This document shows, piece by piece, positions 54,771 to 64,000 of a DNA stretch of 64,000 nt. Position numbers and translations under genes: made by a program. The notes under the pieces were generated by a model. It was not told the DNA's origin. It saw only the letters and a list, made by a program, of their open reading frames with translations, and did no database searches. Numbering within the stretch: position 1 is the stretch's first letter; each line of letters begins with the position of its first letter. Origin of the DNA: Phyllostachys edulis (Eukaryota > Streptophyta > Magnoliopsida > Poales > Poaceae); assembly GCA_036346405.1 (NCBI GenBank), contig CM070568.1:10856221-10920220 (forward strand). The letters are read 5' to 3'.

Positions 54771-57700
54771 GAGAGTATTTTTACTAGCTTCCAAATACTT
54801 CTAGGGATTTCTATGAATTTGCTTAGATTTTTGGGACCCTATCTTCTATTTTCTAAAAAGCCTTTCTATTTCTTTCCTTTTTTGTAATTCAAAAAGGAAT
54901 TTAATTCTCCTTTGGCCTTTGGGCCGAATCCTTCCTCTCAGCCCACTTCACCCTTCCCCTTCGCGTGGCTCACACCGGCCTAGCCTCCCCGCGCATAGCC
55001 CACTCACGCCCCTTCCTCTCGCCTCGCTAACATGGGTGGCCCACCCGTCAGCCACCCGTGCCCTTTTCTTCCTCAAGACGTCTTCTTCTCCATTGGTCCT
55101 GGTCATACCACACACACCGCCATGAATGGCCATCAAAGCCCCATCGCTTCCCAGGTTTCCTTCGCTGGATCTCCACACGGACGAGCGAGTTGACTCCCCG
55201 TTTTCCCACCGACCCTATCCCCTCCATCTTTTCCCCTCTTCTCCGCCCTAAAACTCGGAACACGTAAGCTCCTCTTTAATGGCCACCGCTCCTCCTCCGC
55301 GTGTCCTCTTCCCTCCGGGCCTCCCTGTGCCTATTTAAGGTGAGCATCGGACGCGCCTCCCAATCCTCTTCTGTTTCCCCCCTCCCCCCTCTCTCTTGCT
55401 CTCCTCCAGCCGTGATTGAAGTTCTTCCGTCGTCGGCCGATGAGCACGCCGTCGCCTCCAGCGCCACCACCAAGGACCCTTCGCCGCCTCCAACCTCACC
55501 ACCGGCATCGCACGACCGCCGGCCTCCCCGTGCGCACCTCCCCGCCCCCTGTAGCCCGCCGGAGCACCATCCCCACCTTCGTCGCCGCCGTGTTTCCCCG
55601 CTCGCCGCCGGCTGCTCCTCCACACTGGGTCTCCCAAATAGTGCGCACCTTGATCACCTTGCTCCCAACTTCTCGTTGTTGCCCTGCTTTGCCGCATGAG
55701 GACCCGCCATTAAATCGTGAGCCGTTGGAGCCAAGTCTTGCCGCGCAGGCAGTGCTCATGTGGCTGCTTGGGTGGCGCCACATCAGCGCCGCGTGGCGCC
55801 ACCCGTTTTGCCTATGTGGCTGTCTAGTGGTGCCCATGTGGCATTTCCAACCTTTTTCTGTTGCAAAACAATTCAGCCAAATCTAAAACCCCCAGGGCTG
55901 GCATCATAAAACCCATTTTCCTTTACAAAATTAATTCTAAAAATCATGAAAAACCATATTTCATTATTTCATGTGTTTTCAAACTTCTAAAGGTCATAAC
56001 TTCTTCATTCGAACTCCGATTCGAGTGATTCAAATTTCTAAATTCATTATCTCACTGTTAGTGCTTATTTGGTATTTATTTGTATTTTATTTGGTATTAT
56101 TTTATTTATTTGGCTTTCTTCGCACGTATAGATTCCGGTGTTTCGGAAGACTTCGTGGACCCGACGACCGAAGCTTCTCAACTCTTCAACGGAGGCAAGT
56201 TTTAGACCTTTGATCATATTGAACCCATTTTATAAAAGTATGTTGTTTGATATAAACATGCATGGCTACTTGTATAAAAATGGTTTCGGGAATAGTTAAT
56301 TACCTAATTGCCATTATGCATCCTTGATAAATTGTGATTGACATGTACCCTTGAATGACATAAATCCTTGGACACCATAGGATGGTTAATTATTAGTTGG
56401 ACACTATTGTACTACCAACATGGGTATCGTGTATGCTTAGCCAATGCTTTAGTTATCCGATGGAATCCTCGATCACATACTCAAGGAATGATTGAATTTG
56501 ACTAAATGAAATATGGAATTATGGCGCGGCCACTATTATTAAAAGATGTTGTGCCATGGCTAGGATAGCCATTTGGCCGGGTTGAACCCAAAATGATTTA
56601 TACTCGGGCGAGTGATCGTGTAGTAAAGGGGATGATTTTGGGATGTGGTTGCCTCGTCTGAGTAGTGACTAAGGACTTAACCTTGTAAGCCATTGATCTG
56701 GGCCATACCGTACAACCACATATCCAGGATGGGGTGGACCTGGCCAACTAATTAGCAATATTTTGATTTGGTTCTATTTTGGTTGATTATGGCGCAAGAG
56801 GAGGCCGGTACGGCGAATCCTTAGCGAGCAGAACCGAGTCCAAACAGAACTTTGTAAAGGCCTTGTCACGTGCTCTAGACCGCTTACCTAAGGTAGTGAG
56901 CGGTGGCATAGATATATGCCAAACCCACTAGAGAATTCGTGTCTTGTGGGTCAAGTTGTACAACTTCTGCAGAGTGTAAAACTATTCGAATAGCCGTGTC
57001 CCCGGTTATGGACATTGTCTAGCGATTTCACACGAGGGGTAGACTTTATAAAAATGTTGGAATGGTTTGGTTGGATTTGTGTAGATGGTTTTGGTTGATG
57101 GTTGGGAAGTGAACGGGGTGTTCACTAGTTGATTTAAAGAAACTCAATTACTTATGCATTAATCTTTTAAATTGTGCTTTCAATCTACTTATTGTATTTA
57201 CTGTCAATACTGCTTTATGCAAAATAGCCATAAAGCTATCCTTGTCAAGCCTCGCATGAATACTAGTTGCATACATTTCCCTACGACTTGTTGAGTACTT
57301 TAAAGTACTCATGGCTTTACGCTCTCTGTTGATTAGACACCGAAGAAGAACCAGGGATCACTGAGTTCTACGAGGAAGAATACTTTGAAGACTATGCGAA
57401 CTAGGTCACGTCCACCACTCGATTGCCTGTGGGCATGTCGGATGGCTTCCACCAGATGTTTTGTTCTCCGCTGCAAGTTTACTCTGCTACCTTTAGCCCT
57501 GCGTGGCAAATTTTGTAAGACTTGACCATATGGTCCTTTTGCTAAATAATATTAATTTTTATGCTTCATCTATAGTTTGGTGTATGGATATGATTACATC
57601 AATGTTGCAACTGTGTGAGCTAGCTACTGATCTGGGACTAGTTCAGAATACACAAAGGGTCTCGAAGTTGCATACTCGGGTTCTCGACACATTAGTGGCT

Positions 57701-58469
57701 TTAATTTTGCATAAAAGCTCCAATTTTCAGCCCTACACATACTAGTTTGTAAATGCCATTTAGCAAACACAATTTTATCAAAAGAAATTTAAGTGACAAT
57801 GATATATACATACACTACTACAAAAAGGCTATATCGACACCTCATCACAGACGGTTGACCAAAACTGTCTATATTACATGCAATCACAGACGGTTGACCA
57901 AAACTATCTGTGAAGAGGTAATATCACAGACAGTTCATTATGAAAACCATCTATGAAGTATCACAGACGGTTCTTAAAAATAACCGTCTGTGATATTTCA
58001 AAATATCACAGACAGTTTTCAACAAACAACTGTCTGTGATACTTCACAGACAGTTTTTACAATGAACCATCTGTGATACGACACCATATCATAGACAGTT
58101 CCATTGTGGAACCGTCTGTGATAAGTATCACTGACGGTTCTATAATAGAACTGGCTGTGATAAGTCTCTTTATTAGTAGCAGCCCGTTAGAGTTTGCGCT
58201 CTAACTCATCACTCCCCAGCGCCCTTACTCTCATATGTTCCCCTCCCCACAAACTACGGTGACGCTGCCTTCCCCTCTTCCTCCTCCCCCTGGCGTGCGT
58301 GACCCCGGCTACCTCACAGACCTCCCCTGGCTACCTCTAGCTCCACTGACCTCAGCCTCGACTACCTCACCACCGACACCGGCGATGTCAATCGAGGTAA
58401 GATAGATCTATTGGTTTATGCTGTTGGTATTCATGTGAACCGAGTTGCAATGTAGGCTACCTAGCTAGC

Positions 58470-59400
58470 TTGTCGGTTGATGGTCGGTTTGGACACACTT
58501 GGCCTTGTTGTCTTGCTGTCTTGCCCTCTGTGATTGCTGGCTGGATGGATGGATGGATCTGGACGTGGGGAATGAGATTGTGTTTGGGTGTGACTGCTAG
58601 TATGTTCCTAAAGACATTTTTGTTTTCGATACGTATGATGCAGGGTGTGCTGCTGAAAAAACACATTGATGCAACCTTAAGAAGAGAGGCAATTTGGTTG
58701 CCTCCTAGATAGGATCTTAACAAATGGCTATCTGTTAATAGTAAGTCTGATCACCATCTATTCTTAGGATAAATAACACCCTGCGTGTAAGTGTTTCATG
58801 GATATAGGTGAGTTTCTACAGGTTGCTGCTCTTATCTACTTGACATGAAAACCACAAATATTACCAACTGTGTTCATTGATGAGATTTGAAATGAATCTC
58901 CAGGGACAATAGGATGAACTATATATGAATAATTTTGGAATGAAAGCTTATGAATCTATGGAATCAAAATCCTTGCACATAGTTTGCACATATGAATGTA
59001 AACGAACTTCTACATGGATAGAGGTGAGTTTCTATAGGTTGCTGCTCTTATTTGCTTTATAGATAGAGAGTTAAACATTAAGGAAAACTCTTTTTTACAT
59101 CCTAACATGATATCGTCAACTTACCATATATTATTACCTTATTACCATTCATGTTTTTTACAGAAGTTTGTGGTCTTCTTATTTAGTATGAAGAAATTTG
59201 CCGCTCAGTATTAAAATACTTGAGCGAGATGTGATTGTAATTGTCTAAGTCTTAATTATTTGTTTCAACATATTTTATATGTTTCACTGGACTTGTATTC
59301 AAGTATTATCCATGAGAGTTTTGTCTCAATCCTTGTGAGTGTTTTCCAAACAGTGGCCGCCTCCTCCCCGAGCCCGCCTCCTGTCTTCTCTATTCTTGAT
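58470..59400. other. CACTA interior without recognised genes
   Basis: Short plus- and minus-strand open frames near 58457-58723 lack known domains. A partially repeated GGATAGAGGTGAGTTTCTA-like motif (about 58801 and 59018) suggests a small internal duplication. Confidence 0.4.
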
Positions 59401-59403
59401 CTC

Positions 59404-59471
59404 TTCTCTATAAAATCTCTAAGCAGTGGCTACTTTTGCCTTTAAAACCGGCTTCATATATGTATATGTGT

Positions 59472-59534
<63 letters not shown>

Positions 59535-59847
59535 CACACACACACACATAGTTCATAGCCTTTCTTAGCTAACTCGAGGCCTGAATTCAGCTAGCTAGCT
59601 CGCTCCTTGGGCATTCATCCTAAACGTTCAGGTGAAACACAACCTACTTTGTCAACCTGACACACTGGATTGTACGATTTGCTACATGCCGTGGAGGATT
59701 GGCATGAAGCAAATCGTACACTCCAGTGTGTCAGGTTCGATGAAGTAGGCCGTGGTTCACTTGCACGTTTAGGATGAACGGCCAAGGAGCGAGCTAGCTA
59801 GCTGAATTCAGTCATCGAGTTAGCTAACAAGGGACTACAAACTATAG

Positions 59848-59878
<31 letters not shown>

Positions 59879-59930
59879 GCCAGTTTTAAAGGCAAAAGCA
59901 GCCACTACTTGGAGATTTTGTAGAGAAGAG
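59404..59930. repeat. Long inverted repeat (hairpin) in CACTA
   Basis: Inner arms 59549-59690 and 59701-59846 are near-complementary, closing on a 10-nt loop GTGGAGGATT; the tightest stretch pairs GTACGATTTGCTACATGCC with GGCATGAAGCAAATCGTAC. An outer stem pairs GCAGTGGCTACTTTTGCCTT… (from about 59423) with its complement near 59876-59928. CA/TG microsatellites sit between outer and inner stems (59473-59520 and about 59848-59875). Confidence 0.88.
59473..59520. repeat. (CA)n microsatellite
   Basis: A pure CA run in the left hairpin arm, followed by TA and a second CA run to about 59549. A matching CA run lies in the right arm near 59848-59875. Confidence 0.93.
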
Positions 59931-62900
59931 GCTATCACGGACGGTTCCAAATACCAACCGTCTATGATATGTAAGCTAGCACAGACGGTTTTATACATAA
60001 ACCATCTGTGAAACGTAAGCTATCATAGATGGTTCTGAGTTAATAACCGTCTGTGATAGTGTGCATCACAGACGGTTCAAATACCGTCTGTGATGACCTC
60101 ATGTCATCACTGACCCATAAACTCCAACGGCTCACGAAACCATCTGTGATGACATTTTTGAACCTTCTGTGAAGACCTTTTCTGTAGTAGTAATACATCA
60201 AACAATACCAAAGTAGCAGCCCACTTTGATAAAATAACACGCATGACATACCGGTCATATCAATACCAAGTAGTTGCCCATGTCAATTTTAATTAAGAGT
60301 CTAACGATGATGTCTTCCAAACCAAGTGGCATTCATAACCATGTACATGGCTATTCGAATAGATTAAACACCCTATAGGGGAGTACAACTTTACCCACAT
60401 GACTCGATCAGCCCGCAAGCCTCCGGATAATGACACACTTCCTGAGGTATGTCGGCTGGCGAGATCGCGACTCGGTATTTTTCAGCAAGACGATCCTATT
60501 GAGTTGAATCACCCTTGCGAGATGAACCCCAAACTCAGCACAAACTATATATAAAACTTGCTAAGTGGGCACACAAGTTGTGTTGGAGATGTTGATACAA
60601 TGTACAAAGATAAAAATAGTGCTCCCATGCACATTATAGAAAATTGTAACGGATCCTACGAACATATGATCACACACATGATGTCCTCACCCCACCTGTG
60701 CTTCCACTCAATAAAACCCTCCCCTTACTTGACCAAGAAGCACCCATACACCGCGTGTGGAAGTACAAATGTTACTTGGAATGAAAACCCAAGGTTCGGT
60801 CCTTAGCGATTCAGACAATTCTTTCTATGGTACCCGATTCTCGTGCACGAAGGCACCCACACTACTAGCCACTTGTCTAGATCAAAATAAGTTTTAAATA
60901 AAAAAAATTAAACTCAATAACCAGATTCGGAGATCTGGACAATAGCACAAAAGTAAAATTGTTCAGTGTTTCTCACGATTGACGAGATAACCCCGTCAAC
61001 CAAACTATCGTATCAACTAGACTTGCATAGCTAAGCATTCATATATAGAATAAATACCATAACATGACATTTAACTTAAGCATATCTGTATGGAAACATC
61101 AAGAATAACCTGTAAGAGTAAGGACATGACTAACTAGACTTCACAAAATATCGATACATCAAAAATAGCATGCAAGCAAGTATCATTGCAATTCAAAATA
61201 CTAGATTATCAAAATCTGGGATCAACATGATGCAAGATGATACTTGCCTTGCTCGAAGTCCACTTGCTCAACCTCTGGCACATAATCGTTCACTTTGGGC
61301 AATTCGGAATCTAGAGAGAACACGATATCGAAAAAACACCGAGAAAATCGAGATAATTGAAAATGCTCAAAAATGCTTCAAATTTATACATTAGTGAGAT
61401 TATGATTTTATATAAATTTAGGTGAAACATTTAGTTCAATTGGAGTTCATATGTGAAAGTTATAGCATTACGAAGATCTACCGAAAAGAAATTCGTGAAA
61501 ATCAAGTACTGTAGCTTTCGGCCGAAATTAAATATTTTCACAAAAATTTCTGGAAAAAGTGGTGGAGAAAAAAGTTACAAAATCTTCTAAAGAATAAAAT
61601 TTATGAACAACCCAATTGGATTCAACTCATTTGGAGTTCATATAAAGTTTCTATGAATTTTCAAAGTTCATTGAAATTTTAGTGCAAAAATAATTCTTTT
61701 CTGAATTTAATTCTAATATCGAAATTTTCTGTGATAGTAACATGTTTAAAATTTATTCCAACTTAAATTACAATAAAAATGGAAACCAGCAAAATTGATT
61801 TCACTCAATTTGGAGTTAAAATGAAATACTTATGAATTTTTGAAGTTTAAACCATTTCTAGCGCAAAAGTAATTCATTTCGGAATTTCTAAATGTATTAA
61901 ATACTTTTTATACTCAGCTTGAACAAGCCTCTGTCACTGATAGATGGGGTCCACTACATAGTGTTTTTCTTTTTCATTTAATTCCTAGAGAAAACCCTAC
62001 TCACATGTGGGGTCCACATATCATAGGCTCGGTCCATGCAAATAGTGCATGGACCAAATGTCCACATGCATAGTGCATGATCCATGTACTGGAGGGTCAC
62101 TGTGCACTTATGCATTGGGCTCGCATGTCAGCAACTAAAAGTAAAACCAGGTTTCATTAACTCCCTCATTTTCTATTCACCGCCCCACGCGTCAGCGAAA
62201 CAACGCGTTAATTAAAACCAGAACTAATCATTGCTTAGATCTAATCCGATAGGGATTTAGCTAATCATTTAGCTACTGTGACTGTCGGGATTTCGACAAA
62301 CAGAGAGCTCTTGGGTTGCGATTTTGCCTGTCTCATCGCCGGCGATGTGGTCCACGGCAATGCGATCCAAGGCTAGAAATGGAATCCTTGTATCCTTGCA
62401 CCACTTCCAATACTAGTGGTGAGGACTGGGATGGCCTACAGCAGCGGCGCGACAGCGAGGTGCGGTGGAGGCGCTATAGTACATGTGGCTAAAGCAACTC
62501 GGCTATGCATTGAGCTAATAAATGAGTGCAAAAGCATCAATGAGGTCTAGTAAACCTACCGAAACCAAGGAGAGGACCAGAGAAGCTCGGTGTTTGGCCG
62601 ATGACGTTGACCGAGAGGGTGGTGATGAGCTACATGTGGAGAAGATGACCTGAGGAAGGAGAAGAGAAAAGAATGGTCGGGATAGCTTGAGTAGACCCAA
62701 GAGGTGGTGTCAAAGTAAAGAATTGAAGACCAACCGGAGACGGGGAAGAAAGAGTGGTTTTCAGCCGAAGTTGAAGGAAATCCAAAATCCTGATGTTCCT
62801 ATGGACGATTGGTAAAATTGATTGAGGGGAATTACTTCTCATACCCTAGAACACGTGCTGACGCACATAAGAGAGAAAGGAGCTCACCCGAGACAATGAT

Positions 62901-63871
62901 GACACGGCAGTGGCACTCGGTGCCCGCTCTGGAAACGAAAAAGACAAGCCTACGTTCCCGTTGCTTCACTACGAGGCAAGACTTCAGCTTAGTAAAATGA
63001 ACACGGCATGAAACGGAGAGAAAGATGGCAAAGGATTGTGAGGCTTTACCTCAGAGAGGAGGGGGAAAAGCTGGCCTCATCTGAGCTGCCGAGAGGGATA
63101 GGGTGAGGTTTTGAAGGTCGGGAAAATGACGAGAGGCAACGGTGTCACACATGGTGCCTCAGGATTGGATGGGGACGGTGGTAGCGAAACAGCATCACCT
63201 TGCATGGATGGAGCCGTGCGGATGCAATGCCAGCTCATGCTTGCGTTCTGGAGCTCGCTCGGTGCGTGGAGACAAAGGCTCTAACGAGTGGATCCGGGCC
63301 GTCAGCGACACGAGCAAAGCGGTGCGGTCAGAGTCTGATGCGGTCGAGCGGGTTGGGTCCGATCGAGTCAGCTGGTTTGGGCTCGGTCGCACCGAGTCAA
63401 ACCCAAATCGCTGATTGTTTTTATTTTCAAAACCATCTACTTTGACCGGTGATTTAAAATAGCAAATAAATTTCAAAAATCATGAAATTTTGCAAAGTGG
63501 TTCATGGAATGATATAGGACTCAAATAAATTTTCTACCATCACTGATCATGTTCTATTTGCATATTTTAAAATCTTTTATAGTAGATGTTTATAGATTGA
63601 GTATGGATTTTTCTCAAGGTTAAGTTGGTTTCTAAACATTTGAGAAAAATCATATTTACTCATGATAAATATTATAAGATTTAAATAAATTATTTCTCAT
63701 TGATCTTTGAAAGTATTTATTCTGATTTCATTTGTAGCTTTGATTTGAGTTATATGTTTTATTTTGTTTTGAAATTTTTCCAATGGAATATTTTGTGCAA
63801 ATGCTCCAAAAATCATATGTGTGCTCATGAGATCCATCTAAATTCCATTTAGTAGAAATGGGACTATGACA

Positions 63872-64000
63872 GCTTCTTCAAGGACTCCGCCTCCAATAGA
63901 TATGTCACTGCCTCATTAAAGTTGATAGTGCCTTTTCTGACGAGAATATTCATCACCAATTGATCCTATGATAGTGGTAGAGATGATGCCAATATGTTGA
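63872..64000 (-). pseudogene. Copia gag fragment (UBN2-like), partial at window edge
   Basis: The minus strand from the window edge reads NILASSLPLS, a stop, DQLVMNILVRKGTINF and NEAVTYLLEAESLKK. This is the pattern of the copia-type gag polyprotein. The frame is cut exactly at 63872 by the LTR end, so the LTR element inserted into this gag. One TAG is in frame. Confidence 0.65.

Larger units (their letters stand above)
53552..57689 (+). repeat. Solo LTR, TGTAACATCC family, with LINE inside
   Basis: TGTAACATCCC…GGTTCTCGACA with the perfect duplication CATTA (53547-53551, 57690-57694). About 3.2 kb after removing the LINE. Contains the AACTCCGATT block (about 56000-56045), GAGGCAAGT (56192-56200), ACCTAAGGT (56886-56894) and CTATTCGAATAG with stem-loop (56982-57020). 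GC-rich open frames at 54919-55886 are LTR sequence. Confidence 0.94.
57813..60192. mobile_element. Non-autonomous CACTA carrying a second, unrelated hairpin
   Basis: Left end CACTACTACAAAAAGG, right end (complement) TACTACTACAGAAAAGG with the first C mutated. The duplication ATA (57810-57812, 60193-60195) is perfect. Length 2,380 bp. Subterminal TCACAGACGGTT arrays occupy 57840-58150 and 59935-60175. It is the inverted sister of 36600-38919: termini, subterminal motifs, the segment GATAGATCTATTGGTTTATG…TTCATGTGAACCGAGT (near 58400-58443), and the outer hairpin stem are shared, but inner hairpin arms are not. Confidence 0.93.
52210..63871 (-). mobile_element. Minus-strand gypsy-like element, 5' LTR and leader only
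   Basis: Right-to-left: LTR from 63871 to 52904, PBS 52888-52899, leader, and open frame 52251-52680. The other end is missing or truncated against the probable LTR remnant at 51711-52190. The LTR adds up to about 4.4 kb after removing two insertions (53552-57689 and 57813-60192). The right end interrupts a copia gag frame at 63872, which fixes the LTR boundary. Confidence 0.8.
52904..63871 (-). repeat. 5' LTR, in three pieces
   Basis: Pieces 52904-53551, 57695-57812 and 60196-63871, bounded TGTGGGGACC…CTATGACA. The last piece holds CTATTCGAATAG (60351-60362), donor-like ACTTGCCTTG (61242-61251) and the CAATTGGAGTTC block (about 61395-61460). Open frames at 62500-63480 lie in its GC-rich part and show no domain. 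Confidence 0.8.

Noticed and set aside
54919..55886. Overlapping open frames on both strands
   Set aside because: GC-rich part of a solo LTR whose ends and duplication are defined; no domain.
36909..59930. Possible identity of either hairpin with rice miR820, a known CACTA-derived microRNA
   Set aside because: I could not find a miR820-like sequence in the arms; only the general principle is shared.
62500..63480. Multiple frames on both strands near the right edge
   Set aside because: Within the GC-rich part of the minus-strand LTR; no motif and no consistent codon pattern.

Overview
This window is plant nuclear DNA, almost certainly from a grass (Poaceae). The evidence is initiator-tRNA-Met primed Ty3/gypsy chromoviruses with long (2-4 kb) LTRs starting TGTAACATCC, grass-type CACTA elements with subterminal repeats, a small LTR element (TRIM/SMART type) and an L1-type LINE tail. 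The species cannot be fixed from the sequence. I found no host gene I would defend. Essentially every recognisable coding stretch is a decayed transposon gene, so this looks like a nested, silenced intergenic or pericentromeric repeat block.

Layout. (a) 1-8129: minus-strand Ty3/gypsy chromovirus with only the tip of its 3' LTR in view. (b) 8130-11571: remnant of a probable Mutator-like (MULE) transposase gene on the minus strand, with a TATA box, an AT-rich candidate intron and a GC-rich repeat. (c) 11572-19571: complete CACTA element of exactly 8,000 bp, 3-bp target duplication CTT, degenerate tnp2 transposase gene. (d) 20063-41351: one ~3.65-kb solo LTR (TSD GCCTC on both sides) torn into four pieces by an internally deleted gypsy element (20159-25968), a full-length gypsy element (26538-36029, TSD CTCAG) and a non-autonomous CACTA carrying a long hairpin (36600-38919, TSD AAT). 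(e) 41352-45774: unrecognised sequence, a 256-bp TRIM/SMART element with TSD CATAT, and the 5' end of a minus-strand gypsy-like element. (f) 45775-47768: minus-strand gag-pro-RT fragment. (g) 47769-52200: plus-strand gypsy 3' coding end and probable LTR, interrupted by a solo LTR (47989-51509, TSD GATGT). (h) 52200-63871: minus-strand element whose ~4.4-kb LTR contains a solo LTR (53552-57689, TSD CATTA, itself holding a LINE fragment) and a second hairpin-bearing CACTA (57813-60192, TSD ATA). (i) 63872-64000: copia gag fragment that the (h) element interrupted.

The nesting gives an internally consistent relative chronology, because the target-site duplications and resumed host sequence agree for each insertion. 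The most unusual signals are: two sister CACTA elements with a conserved outer stem but unrelated inner hairpin arms (swapped inverted-repeat cargo); a palindrome plus covarying stem-loop conserved in seven otherwise divergent LTRs; and a candidate GC-type 5' splice site (AAGGCAAGT-like) in the same LTRs and also in an unrelated LTR family.
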